DNA of 64,000 bases from Tricholoma matsutake (taxonomy: Eukaryota; Basidiomycota; Agaricomycetes; Agaricales; Tricholomataceae), in contig AP026542.1 in NCBI GenBank assembly GCA_026075535.2, positions 9,920,001 to 9,984,000 of the forward strand, in the 5' to 3' direction. A program made the position numbers and the translations under genes. Positions 11,972 through 22,640 of the stretch are shown here, in pieces. A model generated the notes under the pieces. That model had not been told where the DNA came from and searched no databases. It saw nothing but the letters and a program-made list of their open reading frames with translations. Numbering within the stretch: position 1 is the first letter of the stretch; each line of letters starts with the position of its first letter.

Positions 11972-12316
11972 TGTAGAAAGTGAATCCTAGTATAAACAAC
12001 TCAGTCTCTGGATAACTGACTGTATTAATCCATACTATACCTAGTATAAACAACTATTGTAGTAGAGTAAGTATGCGTCAATAAATATGTATAGTAAATA
12101 TAGCTCACCTCAGTCTCTGGATAAGTGACTGAGGTGATAAAGTAAACTACTGAAGATATATATATGTGTAATGCGTAACAAAAGGATGTGTGTCAAAGGA
12201 AAAGAGACAAGGGGAAACTTAAACACAAGCCAACCATGCAGATCAAAGGGAATGCTAAAATAGCACACGCATCAAACACATCAAAAGTGTTATGGACTCA
12301 CAGTGTGATTCCAACA
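11972..12316 (-). repeat. Copia-B 5' LTR
   Basis: 345-bp copy of 6858-7202. The right flank GAGAC (12317-12321) equals the left flank of the other LTR. The promoter of the element is expected here; no transcription start can be placed. Confidence 0.95.
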
Positions 12317-12624
12317 GAGACCAGCAGGGTGGAAATGAGCCCGGTGGGGAGTCGTTGGGCATCACTCGAGTCATTGGGAAGCCAGGTGAGGTTGCAAATG
12401 GTCATGCTGGGTTGTTTGAAGTTTTTGGAGCTGAGCGAGATGCATGGGGTCAAGACAGGGTATAGGCAGTGTATGCATGAGAGTATAAATGAGAGTAGCT
12501 GTTGATAGCTCAAGGTCTGTGTCTGGTGTGAAAAAATTGACCGTTTCAGCAATTTCAGGGTCAGTGAGGTTTTGGGAAAAGAATGTGTGTGAGTGTGAGA
12601 GTGTAGAGTGTAGATAGTAAGTTC

Positions 12625-12696
12625 ATTATAAAAAAAAGTGGAAGGAAGCTGGAGAATCCCTCCTTGAAATATATTAAGTTCCTTATAAAAAAAAGG
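12625..12696 (-). other. fold-back (self-priming-like) segment next to the 5' LTR of the small LTR element
   Basis: On the minus strand, just past the LTR, a T-run is followed by ATAAGGAACTTAATATATTT, the exact reverse complement of LTR interior sequence. Complementarity continues imperfectly through GAGGGATTC. The segment also repeats part of the LTR end (TGGAAGGAAGC at about 12636 and 12697). Its position is where a primer site is expected. Confidence 0.55.
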
Positions 12697-12881
12697 TGGA
12701 AGGAAGCCAGAGCTTCCAACACTAAAGGGGACCGAGAACTATAAGGAACTTAATATATTTTGAGGGGGGATTCTAGAATACAGTACAAGTACTCGAAGTA
12801 TAGACTATATACTATCAGAATAACATGTGATAACTGAGTGGCATGTGATAATGTAATGATGATGTAAGAGGCACTCTTACA
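12697..12881 (-). repeat. LTR of the small LTR element (right copy, 5')
   Basis: 185-bp repeat matching 5025-5209, followed by TSD TTTTA at 12882-12886. Confidence 0.9.
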
Positions 12882-13026
12882 TTTTAGTTGGTATTCAAAT
12901 TTATATAACTGTAACTGTGACTGGCACATAACTGACTGTAACTGTGACTGTGGTCCGGTTACAAACAGTTATGGTTCAGTTCAGTTTGCAGTTTTTTTTC
13001 AGTTATAGTGACCAGACCTCAATGTG

Positions 13027-14004
13027 CTAAGTGGAGATGTCACTGGAGTCAAGATAAACTTGATCACCAACCTTGTACTGAGGGGTTGGAGAATGGTGTT
13101 GGTTGTAAAAGTGTGCCATGTTGTCCTTTGCCTTTGCTAAGGCTGCCTTTGCCTCCTCCAAGCTATCCCACATGTGTTCTGTGAACTCATTCACCATCTC
13201 GATGTGTGAGGGAGTTTGGCAAGGTTCAAATCCCATGCATGGATATTGTCCAGTGTCTAAGAGGAAAGGGGTCTGTTGAGTGGAAGCATGGACATGGTTG
13301 TTGTATCTGAACTTGGCCAAGGGGAGAAGATCATCCCAATTGTCCTGGTGTTCATTGACAAAGATGCAGATGTACTGCTCCAGTTCCTGGTTGACTCACT
13401 CAGTCTGGCCATCAGTTTGTGGGTGATAAGCAGTCGAAGCAAGGAGTTTGATTCCCAGGAGTCGGTACAGCTCATGAGTGAACTCTGCCATGAACTGAGG
13501 GCCATGATCAGAGAGGAAAGCACCAGGAAGTCCATGTAATTTCCACACATGGTGGAGGTAGAGTTGGGCAGCACCCAGGGCACTGACAGTGGTGTGAGTG
13601 GGAATGAAGTGAGTGTGTTTTCCCACTGAATCAACTGTGCACATCACTGCATCAAACCCATTCGACTCTGGCAACTCCACCACAAAGTCGATGCTGACAA
13701 CATCCCAATGACTCTCTGGAACAGGAAGAGGGTGTAGCTTGCCAATGGGTTTGCAATGAGGAATCTTGGTGCATAAACAAAGGTCACAAGTACAACAATA
13801 CTGACTAATGAGTTGTGACATTTGTGGCCACCAATAATTCCGTGAGGTGAGTTCCAAGGTCTTCCAGCATCCAGGATGACCAGCAATCTGTGAGTCATAG
13901 TGTTGGGATATGATGTGCTGGCAAAGGTCTAGGTCATTGGGGACATAGATGCGATCCCTGAAATACAGCAAGTCCTCCTTTTCAGCCCACTCTGCCGCAT
14001 GCAA
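13027..14004 (-). pseudogene. Gypsy-1 integrase, zinc-binding and catalytic part
   Basis: From 14004: FRDRIYVP, then an HHCC zinc module (H...H, CCTCDLC). Catalytic landmarks are VVSIDFVVELP, FLSDHGPQFMA and HPQTDGQTE, giving the D, D, E triad. A TGA stands where Arg is expected right after TDGQTE (13395), then VNQELEQ continues. The frame ends with KVGDQVYLDSSDIST at the MITE insertion (13030) and resumes at 4492. Confidence 0.93.
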
Positions 14005-14024
14005 GGAAAGGGTGGATCCCTTCC

Positions 14025-15326
14025 TCAGTTCTTTAACAGCTCAGGCAACAACATCCTCATGTAAACTGCTATGGTTTGCATGATGAATGTCACATAGGAT
14101 GTCCCACTCCTCGCCCTGGGGTGTGATGCCTTCCAGTGCCCAAATGGTGAACAGGTCTGGCTGCAACAACACAATGTTTTGGTTGTCATCACTGCCATCC
14201 CCATGGTCTGCATGTCAGGAGAGGGCATCGGTCTTCCCCATGCTGCGACCTGGACAGTGGTGCAAGGAGAAGTCAAATGGTTCAATTTCTTGGCTGTCAT
14301 AAAGTACTTGAGATTCTTGGGATCTGTCCAAATTTCCACCTTGTGTTGGGCACCCTTGAGGAAGTGTCACCACTCCTCAAGTGCATGCATTATTGCCAAC
14401 ATCTCCTTGTCATGGATCTCATAATTTCGCTGTACAGCACTAAGGCTTTTGGAGTAGAATGCAACAGGATGCCACTTCCGGTCCTCTGGAGACTACTGAG
14501 ACAACACAGTGCCCATTGCAAAGTCAGAACTGTCAGCTTCTACACAAAAAGGATGCAAATCATCAGCAAAGGTAAGGATGGGAGTGGAAGTGACCATCTC
14601 CTTAAGCTTTTTGAATGCCTCCTGTTGTGCATTATCCCACCTCCATGCCTTTCCTGTCAAGTCAAACAGTGGTCATGCATGATGTGAGAAATCCTTGATA
14701 AAACACCAATAGAAATTGATAAAGCCCAGGAAAGACTGCACCTCTTTCTTGTTTGTGGGCATCAGCCAAGCTGTGACCCTGTTCACCTTGATAGGATCCA
14801 TCTCCACCTGACCCTCCAAGACAATCAGGCTGAGGTACTCGATCTTGGTCTTCTCAAACTCACACTTGTCCTGACAAAGGTAGAGTTTGTACTGTCGAAG
14901 CCATTCTAGGATGAGGCGCATGATGCGATGGTGCTCTTCAACTGTGCGAGTGAAGATGAGGATGTCATCAAGATAGATGCAGACAATGCCTTCAAGGATG
15001 AGGTCATGGAAAATGTCATTCATCATGGTCTGAAAGGTGGCAGGACTATTAGTAAGGCCAAAGAACATGACAAGTGGTTCAAAAAGACCACGGTTGGTAT
15101 GAAAGGCTGCCTTCCACTCATCTCCCTCCTTTATCCTCACATTATTGTAGCCCCAACAGATGTTGAGCTTGGTGAAGTATTGGGCTCCATGGAGCTGGTT
15201 CATGAGTTTGGAGATGAGAGGTAATGGGTAGTGATTTTTGACCATGATGTCGTTGAGCCTTCTGTAGTCTTGAACCACTTGAAGTGAGCCATCCTTTTTC
15301 TTGACAAAGAAAAAGGGAGAGGCCAT
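14025..15326 (-). pseudogene. Gypsy-1 reverse transcriptase and RNase H
   Basis: RT landmarks: MASPFFFVKKKDGSLQ, DYRRLND, PLPLI, FTKLNI, and the catalytic box CIYLDDILIFTR. After RT comes SFLGFINFYWCFIKDFSHHA, the usual RT-RNase H hinge. RNase H follows in broken frames down to about 14030 (for example KILKYFMTAKKL). Upstream the frame joins the 15390-15866 stretch through one stop. Confidence 0.93.
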
Positions 15327-15389
15327 GGGTGACTTCGATGGTCGAATACGTCCAGGGGCCAGGTGCTTGTTGATGAACTGGTCAAGCTG

Positions 15390-16454
15390 TCATTGTTCTT
15401 CAGGAGAGAGAGGATAGACCTTGCAGGATGAAGAGGTTGCACTGGGGGTGAGTTTGATCATGTGATCCCATGGCTTACATGCAGGGAGAGAGTCAAACGA
15501 TTCCTTGGAGAACATGTCTCCAAACTCATGGAGACAAGGGAGCAAGGAATTAGTAGAAGATTTAGCAGCATTGTTTTTGTGGAAGGCCTCGGTGAGGCAT
15601 TGGGATATGTTCAATGTAGCACACACCTTGTGTGATGGACAAATTACAGTGTAGAAGATCTGATCACCTTCCTCCACTTCCTCTGGCTCCTCATCATCAT
15701 CATCCAAGTCCGGCATCAGATCAAGAACCCCTTCCAACTCCACTTCAGGTATAGGCAGAGGTCTGGCATGACACTTCTGAGTACATTGTATTGTAGCCTT
15801 CTGTCCACAATGTTCTTGTCTGGCTTCTGTGAAACAAGTATGGCAGCAGGATGGACATCGGCTCATGGTAACCTCCCTGGTATGCCAGTCGACCTCTGGG
15901 CTATGGTCTCAAAGGCATGGATAGCCCAAAATCACCTTTTGCTTTCCTAATTAAGTGACAGCAAAAAGGGCATGCTCACTATGATCTTTGTAACAGAGGA
16001 CCAGGTCTACAACATCTCAGATGGCACCAGCTTTGTTTGGGGACCCATCCACATTATACACAGGTATTGGATGAGAGAGTGAGCAAGTATTTAGGTGATG
16101 TTGTTGTGCAAGATGGGCATCAATGAAGAGACCGGTCACACCAGAGTCCAGGAGCGCAGAGACACCAAGTATCTGTCCAGTGTCAGTCATCTGCAGTTCG
16201 ATTGCTAGGTTCAAGGAATGTGTAGAGGTAGTGGACGCAACAATATATTTGTGTGGTAGTTTACGCTCCCATGATTTAATTTTGGGGTGTGGAGCAGAGG
16301 GAGAGATGGGAAGAGCAGGTATGTCTTCAGCCAACTTCAAAGGGTCAGAGAGGGGAACAGTCACAGAAATGGATTCATTCTCTGGGGATTCAACTGACAA
16401 GACTTCAAAGTGGTTATGGAGAGGCAGTGAGGGTGTATGATTCACTCGCTGCAA
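15390..16454 (-). pseudogene. Gypsy-1 protease and RT N-terminus
   Basis: The first stretch has the aspartic-protease signature SALLDSGVTGLFID near 16120-16160 and SHPIPVYNVDGSPNKAG downstream. The second has an acidic spacer (DLDDDDEEPEEVEEGDQ) and the classical pre-RT segment MFSKESFDSLPACKPWDHMI. The two are separated by a frame break near 15870-16016. Confidence 0.88.
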
Positions 16455-16561
16455 ATAGAAAAATCCTGCTCCTCTACAACTTCTGACTTGATCTCCTCTG
16501 CAACCTGATCCTTCACTTTCTCGACATCTACAAGCACCAACAAGTCTGGGAGGAGTTCATC

Positions 16562-17665
16562 TCACCCCTCAGGGGTGAGCATGTGGATATCCTGATGATG
16601 GGGACACACTCCAGCCCTGTGCCCAGTTTCCCCACAGTGGTAGCAGAGATCCAACCTATGCACACAGCTGCAGGCTGCATCAACATCCATTGGTACTGGG
16701 ACATTGACAGCTGGTGTGGGAGTCTGATGAACAGGAATGGGGTTAAGGTGGGGAAGTCTGATTGAAGGTGTAGGGTGCATGAGTGGTAGTTGGAGCACAG
16801 AATGCAGTGTTAAACACCGCATTTGTGAGTCAGTTCTCATTACAGAGTGAAGCAGCTTCATACCAAGCATAGATATCATCATCTGCTGGGTGCCCTTCCA
16901 ACATCTGTGCAATCTGGTCCTGAATTTCTCGATTGAGGCCCCATCGGAACTTCACCACCACTGGTAGCCCACTCCCATATCCTGCCATGTCCACCAAATC
17001 CTTGAACTCATTGATATAATCGTCCACGGATCGACATGCCTGGTGGTAAGAGGATGACTTGAGTTGTGTCACTGCTTGGTGGCGCTCGTTGAGGGGACAA
17101 AAGTGGCATACAAACTTGGCTTGAAAGTCACCCCAAGTGGAGAAAGGTAGAGAACTGAGTTCTTTAGTTTGACGCAGAATATGGTCCACATAGAGATAGG
17201 CACGTTCAGATTTCATGTATGTGAAGGCCCAATAAATTTTTGCAGCCTCATTGACGAATTGATGCAACTGGAGACTGATGTATAACTCACAGGAATTAAG
17301 GAATGCATGTCCCTGTGCACATGCACCATTAAATTCAGTGGGGGGAGACAGTTTGATCTGGGTGCACTCTTTAGTGGGTGCATTTGGCAGTATGTCATTG
17401 TTGGGTGTGCTTGGAGTTGCAATGGGGGGAATATTGGTCATAGGGTTAGTCTGGAGGGTCCTTATAAAGTTTTAAATTGTAGATTTAAGTGAATTGATTT
17501 GCATGCATATTCCGGAAATGTCACTTTCAAGCGCATCGAGGCACTCTGATGCATCCATGTTGCTAGGGGGCACGTTTGGTGAAAATGGCAGTGCAGTAAA
17601 GGTGAGACTGTCTGGAACGGTGTGTAGGGAGTCTGTGGAGCTTTGGGAAGCATCGTCCACTCCAT
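16562..17665 (-). pseudogene. Gypsy-1 gag with zinc knuckle
   Basis: The gag core contains FLNSCELYISLQ, ERAYLYVDHIL, WGDFQAKFVCHF and SVDDYINEFKDLVDMAGYG, typical of fungal gypsy capsids. The zinc knuckle CYHCGETGHRAGVC (C-X2-C-X4-H-X4-C) lies near 16590-16640. A stop near 17470 separates an N-terminal stretch reaching up to the primer site. Confidence 0.88.
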
Positions 17666-17711
17666 ACCTGCCTATCTTGGGCAGTGCATTCACGATTTCG
17701 GGCCTTAGGGG

Positions 17712-17721
17712 AGAGTTTTCT
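17712..17721 (-). other. Gypsy-1 primer site, self-priming type
   Basis: Two bases inside the 5' LTR the element strand reads AGAAAACTCT. The element RNA also contains its complement AGAGTTTTCT inside the LTR (plus-strand AGAAAACTCT at 17825-17834 and 3708-3717). No tRNA 3'-end match is evident. This is the arrangement of Tf1/sushi, whose RNA 5' end folds back onto the primer site. Confidence 0.6.
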
Positions 17722-17723
17722 AC

Positions 17724-18156
17724 TATAAGGGCAACCTCAGCCTCTAGCAAAGGGAAATCCAAAGTTAAAATTATACTACATATTACAGGGATTGGGGACA
17801 CACATATCAAAGGGAAATCCAAAGAGAAAACTCTAAGGATCCTTTTGCCAATGCCCAGTATATGTGAAGATGACAAAATCAAATAATAACCTAAAAATAG
17901 AAAAGGTGGAGATAGGCAGATCAAGGCCACCAAATGACATCATACCAAGGGGTAGATGTTGGAAGGGGTGCTCTGCCTCTAAATATAAAACTGTCAACAT
18001 GCACAAACATGATAGAAAGGGAAATTAGTAATAAAATCCGGAAAAATCATAGAAAATGAAGAATAGAAGGAAATGAAGTGAGGAAAAATATAGAATGAAC
18101 ATAAAAAATAGGAGAAACACACAGGACACCCCCCTAGTCCCCCTAGTCCCCTTACA
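17724..18156 (-). repeat. Gypsy-1 5' LTR
   Basis: 433-bp direct repeat of 3607-4040, followed by TSD CTTTC (18157-18161), which is also Copia-A coding sequence. Confidence 0.94.
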
Positions 18157-18161
18157 CTTTC

Positions 18162-18642
18162 CTGAACTGGATTTGATCTGATAAAGATGGATCCCTGATT
18201 ATCAGTGCAGATTGGTATGCGCTTCAGTATATATCCAAGTTCCTGGAATAAGGACTCTATCCACACTATCTGCTGACAAGTGTCAGAGAGAGCCATATAT
18301 TCAGCTTCTGTGGATGACAGTGCTACAGTGTTTTGTAAATGGGACTGCCAGCACACAATGCCACTTGCTAGAGTAGCAAAGTAACCCATTGTAGATCGGC
18401 ACTTGACAGTGTCAGCTGCCCAATCAGAATATGTGAAGGCCTGTAGCCCTTCAGATTTCTCTCCATCATAGACAATTTCTGGGTTCCCACCAGATAGCAC
18501 ATGATGTACATCGCTTTGTCTAGATGTTCTTGGCTAGGATTAGCTGAGAATTGTGACATCTTGATTACTGCATAAGTGATATCAGGTCACGTTCCAAGCA
18601 TCAGATACAATAAAGATCTGATCACAGACTGATATTTTGATC
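18162..18642 (-). pseudogene. Copia-A RT end and RNase H N-terminal part
   Basis: From 18642: SKYQSVIRSLLYLMLGT, a TGA where Arg is expected, PDITYAVIKMSQFSANP, then RNase H residues AFTYSDWAAD, VALSSTEAEYMALSDT and CTDNQGSIFIRSNPVQE, which end at the Gypsy-1 junction. Upstream, the frame joins TVMPNMAL (from 25484) exactly when the TA-target MITE and one TA are removed. Confidence 0.93.
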
Positions 18643-21289
18643 TATGTCAGAACTTTCCAGATGTGGTTGTAACCAGTCTGTGATTAGATTCGATTGTAAC
18701 ACTGATTGAAACCAATCAAATTATCGTAATCACGGTGCCTGGTTGCAACCTGAGTTGTAACTGAGTGGGTGTGACCACAAGCAGAGCAACTGCATACTAG
18801 AGTTCACATAGAATCAAGAACAAGAGAAAGTTGATCATATAAACTTATTAGAGAGTACTTGCAACCAAGATTCTAAAATAACTTTCCTACTGTAAGGTGG
18901 ATAGATGCTGTTCACTGGATGAAATAAGGTATTTGGAGGTAGACACCTTATTGCCTAATGTATTGACCTCATGCTTTACATATTTATAAGTGAATATGGT
19001 GTAGTGGTTTTAATGTAGCATAGTGTAAGTAAGTACAAATTTGATAATACAAGGTTGTGTGTTCGATTCCTTCACTAATAGGCAATTCAGAATATCTAGT
19101 GTTTAAAAGTCCGGTTAGGTCCAGTTTTTTTTTCCATTTTAGGCATGAACCAGAACTCCAACCAGTTCGACCACACTGAGAGATGACCTACAACTGGACT
19201 GGACTTACAAGGATCAGTTTTTTGCAGTCCATAGTCAGTCCACTGACCAGTTGCACCAGTTTGGTCCCAACCAGTCATAACTGGTTTAGGTCGACCCGAA
19301 CCAGTGTTTATGCATAACATTTATCACAACAAAAGGCAGATACTATGACTATGTGCAACAGAGATTTAGATATAATTATTTGGCTAATAATGCACTGGTG
19401 GTAATGTTAATGTTAATCACAATAGTTGAAATAGAATGTGTTGGATGACATACTGTGACTGGTGGCCTGTAAGATGATAATCCATGGCAATTGTAGCAAG
19501 GGTTGGATAATCACTGGCCCAGGTCTAGTAAATTTCATCCAAGTTAAATGGAAGTTATATGAAATAAATTACTTACATTCCACCATGTCAGCACAGCAGA
19601 ACCCTGTGGTGCATGAGCCTAATCAGTATAGTCCCTCAACTCCCAACAGGCCAAGCTGGTGTCAAGCAAGGTGGTCGATGCTGCAGAATTGATAGCTAGG
19701 CTGTCTGAAGATGAAACAGTAGTGGAATCCACAGCAATAGCATTTGGAGGTGTTGCTGGTACTGCAGGAGGAGGATGCCCAAGAACTGTCATTGAAATTG
19801 CTGTGGTCAGGTAGGCAGACATGAGAGTGGGAGGGAAAAAAGTGCTTGTAAATGCCATGTATATCTCCTGCCAGTGTTCAGCTCCATCCAAAATGTGATC
19901 TCATCTTATCTTTGGGAATTGAGAAGTAAATGACAGTTTGAATGAGATGGTCAGGGAGAATGAGAGAAGCACTGAGCAAGATGCCAAATGGATCCAGCTA
20001 AGTGGATACTGGGTAAGATAGTAACTGTTGAATTCTATGTTAGGTTTGATTCAAGCCATTCGATATTTGAGGGTGACTAGTAATGTTAATAGATTAAGTG
20101 TTGCTTGACTCAATTCTCAGTAATTGTTCTTGAAGGAATGTCAAGTCTCATACTATTAAATGGCTATCCTACTAGTCTATGGGAATCATATCTAATTGGG
20201 CGAGTCTAAAGTTCTATAATGTCATCATGAAATTCTATTGCTTCATCAAGTTCATTCCCATCAAACACATTCTGCCAATTGTTGGCCCATAGCAACTCAT
20301 GAAATTTGTCAAGATCCACCTCTTCAACAAACCCAGAATTCCAAGCCACCAAATCTGGAATGTTGTTATGCCACACAAACTTCATTACCTGGGGTTCTTT
20401 GAATGTCTTTGGACCCAGGCATGAATGTCAATCATCTGTGACTTCCTTAGCAGCCAAAAAGAGTTGCTCACATGGGACAGAAGATGCGGGTATTGGGAGG
20501 ATGTCGAGTGTGATGCATCCAAGGGTCAGATAAAGCTTGTGATTATTCTGTTGTTTTGTTTGTAATATAAGATGTTAAGTACTATCAAGTTAAAATAGAA
20601 TTAATTTATGCACCTGTCACCATAAAATTATGTCCATCTCTGGCATCACATCAGCTGGCATGTCCTTCAGATACTGCTGTAGTTCTGCCTCCCATCCCTC
20701 AGCTTCATCTGCAGCAAGGAGGGTGAGGCAATATCAATCAAAATCAGACAGAACTGATGTGGCGGCCATTGCAGATTTGGTATTGCCAGTAGTAGTGGTT
20801 GCTGTTGGAGTGGGTGGTGCTTGTGGGCAGTTCTTCCAATATTTTTCCATCTATAACACATCAGTCAATAGGATTGGAGAGTGATGATGACCATTACCTC
20901 TGCTTCAACAACCTTTCTTGCCTCAGTTTTTTGCCTGTTGATTACCTTCTGCTTGTTCCTTATCCTGTTCTTCTGCACTGCCCCATGCAAGCTTGATGTA
21001 CACAAGTTTGTAATAGGGGTGAAGGACTGGTCTCGTTGTGTTGATACCTTATCAGAAAAAATATTGCAACAAAACTTACCAAGTGCTAAAATGTAACAGG
21101 GCTTCTGATCAAAGTGAGAATAGTACTTGCTTAGCTTATCGAGCCTGTCCTGTATGGCATTTTGATAGAGAATATACTTGTCATCATGCTTGGCCTCCCA
21201 CATCATCTGAAGTTCCTCGATTGCTGGTAATGCATGCCACAGCATAGGCCATTTCTTGGCCAAAAAATAATGTAGTACCCGATCCGATG

Positions 21290-22640
21290 ATGATGCTCAA
21301 CCTGGAAACCCAAACAAAACCCACAATAAGGCTTCGGATGGTATAACACAAGTCAGAGGAAGGATGCGAGGCCTTCTAGATGTCACCTGTCAGACTGACC
21401 GTCAAATAGTCATAAAACAACTGCTTGTCAAAGCAGTTTGAAGCTAAAAGAATGTGTTTCAAGGACTTTCGATGATTTTTGAGGAGTTGCAATATTTTTC
21501 GAGATGTTGCAATGATTTTCGAGATGTTGCAATGATTTTCAAGATGTTGCAATGATTTTCGAGATGTTGCAATATTTTTTGAGGTGTTGCAATAATTTTT
21601 GAGGTTTTTTTGAAGAAGTTTTGAGGAATTTCAAGTGCACAAATATGTTTGGACACAAGATTGGGGGACTAGACGAGTAGTAGAAGCAAAGCAAAGGTGA
21701 ATCAAGGGAAATGAGAGCAAAAATAGGGTAATGCAAGGAATCTCGAGGAATTTCAAGGAATTTCAAGGAAGTTTAGCATAAAACACCAAACTTCAGACTG
21801 AATAAGACTAAACTGAACTCTCAAATCACTGTGATCTGGGAGGAAGACAATGACTTTCTTGTTTTTCTTTGTATCTAGTACATCTTTTTATATAAAATAA
21901 AGAAACTACCTAAAAAGGCTAGAGAACATGAGGCAAACATGTGGAAAACTTGAGGCAAAAGACAATAGAAGTATATCAGAACAATAAAGCAAGACTAGAA
22001 AGGGTGAATATAACACATGATGAAGAAATAATAAGAAAGAATAGCTAAAAGTGGACTGTCCTTGTTATAAATTGAATAAAACATTGGAAACTGCTTTGAG
22101 CAGATTGTATGCATGCACATGCAGTTGAAATGTGTTCGATATACTCAAGATAGTGTCCCACATGTCCAGCATGTGTCCAAAGATGTTTTTCAAGGTTTGA
22201 GGTTTTTCAAAGATTTTCAAAGTTTCTTTGGACTTTGTTCATGGCCTGAAATTGGTGCAATATTGTTCAACAATGGTAGGGGATATGTCTGGCATGTGTG
22301 TGATGACCATTTGGATAGCGATATAGTGTCCGATGTCAATTTTTGATGTTCAATGATTTTTGAAGTCAGTTGAGGAAATATCAGACTTGTTCAAAGGCTG
22401 ATATCACTGCAATATTGCTCAAAACTGGTTTGGAACCCATCGACGATGTTCCAAGTGTATATCCTGAGCTGTATGAAGGTCAGGGGAGTTGTATTATGGC
22501 AGCTGAAGGCATACGAAGAATTTCAAGGTGTCACAAAGAATTTCAAAGCATTCTCATGACTTTGTAGAGGTTCATAGAGCTTCAGAGAAGTTCATATGGG
22601 TTTGTAGAGCTTCAACAATGATCATAGATGTGTTTTCTGA
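21290..22640 (+). mobile_element. AT-rich insert in the hAT transposase intron (ends approximate)
   Basis: Begins near GATGATGCTCAACCTGG and lies inside the probable intron between exons ending SILA (22727) and starting SDRVLHYF (about 21285). It shares long stretches, in reverse orientation, with 26871-28020: GGAAACCCAAACAAAACCC, the TCTAGTACATCTTTTTATAT region and GGACTGTCCTT. No ORF of known type. It could be a solo LTR or a non-autonomous element. No target duplicate could be identified and the right end is a guess. Confidence 0.55.
21475..21612. repeat. 20-bp minisatellite GTTGCAATGATTTTCGAGAT
   Basis: About six to seven back-to-back variants of GTTGCAATGATTTTCGAGAT with no spacers. The related copy at 27740-27850 (reverse orientation) has a matching run of CATTGCAACCCCTCAAAAAT units, so the minisatellite belongs to the inserted element. 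Confidence 0.75.

Larger units (their letters stand above)
6858..12316 (-). mobile_element. Copia-B, Ty1/copia LTR retrotransposon, youngest layer of branch one
   Basis: LTRs of 345 bp at 6858-7202 and 11972-12316 (TGTAGAAAG...TTCCAACA), flanked by TSD GAGAC (6853-6857 and 12317-12321). Length 5459 bp. Minus strand: gag with zinc knuckle, protease, integrase, RT and RNase H. It was apparently one long ORF, now broken mainly by TGA codons and one frameshift. The LTRs differ at about 14 positions by my count, nearly all transitions involving CpG or its products. The primer site matches an internal part of initiator tRNA-Met. Confidence 0.95.
5025..12881 (-). mobile_element. small non-autonomous LTR retrotransposon (about 2.4 kb) with a novel ORF
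   Basis: 185-bp direct repeats at 5025-5209 and 12697-12881, with TG...CA ends and 5-bp TSD TTTTA (5020-5024 and 12882-12886). Without Copia-B its length is about 2393 bp. No gag, RT or integrase motif was seen. Orientation is taken as minus. A purine tract (GGAGTATGAGAGAG) precedes the left LTR on that strand, and just inside the right LTR lies a stretch complementary to the LTR interior. It carries a 369-aa ORF (5428-6537). A partner element must supply the enzymes, perhaps a gypsy element, since the LTR start TGTAAGAG resembles Gypsy-1's TGTAAGGG. Confidence 0.85.
4501..13029. mobile_element. hAT-type MITE inside the Gypsy-1 integrase (carries nested LTR elements)
   Basis: Ends TAGCCCTTTAAAGTCTGGT and, reversed, TAGCACATTGAGGTCTGGT, with 8-bp TSD AGTGGAGA at 4493-4500 and 13030-13037, as expected of hAT transposons. 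Own sequence is only 4501-5019 plus 12887-13029, about 667 bp, and codes for nothing. Both arms are full of CCAGTT/AACTGG/ACCGG motifs like the subterminal DNA of the 19097-25292 hAT element, whose ends (TAGTGTTTAAAAGTCCGGTT) are also alike. It is probably a non-autonomous relative. Confidence 0.85.
3607..18156 (-). mobile_element. Gypsy-1, chromodomain Ty3/gypsy retrotransposon inserted in Copia-A
   Basis: LTRs 3607-4040 and 17724-18156; TSD CTTTC at 3602-3606 and 18157-18161. Minus strand carries gag with zinc knuckle, protease, RT, RNase H, integrase and a C-terminal chromodomain, so it is a chromovirus. Own length without the nested block is about 6.0 kb, usual for the group. The integrase C-terminus is interrupted by a hAT-type MITE that itself carries two further elements. 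The primer site appears to be self-priming. RT and integrase catalytic motifs remain readable, but several stops break the polyprotein. Confidence 0.95.

Noticed and set aside
4493..13038. Insertion with a 9-bp duplicate AGTGGAGAT, suggesting a Mutator-like element
   Set aside because: With an 8-bp duplicate the ends become symmetric (TAGC...GCTA) and resemble hAT ends; the ninth base is the first T of the element.
18980..19085. Functional tRNA gene
   Set aside because: The T-arm pairs poorly, acceptor pairing is weak and A-to-B box spacing is loose; at best a tRNA-derived relic.
19619..19891. Minus-strand 90-aa frame near the left end of the hAT element as part of the transposase
   Set aside because: The transposase dimerisation domain already ends near 20230; this downstream frame has no hAT motifs.
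21475..21612. Regular 20-base repeats that could suggest a CRISPR array
   Set aside because: Units are contiguous without spacers, and the same minisatellite occurs in the related transposon copy; this is eukaryotic DNA.
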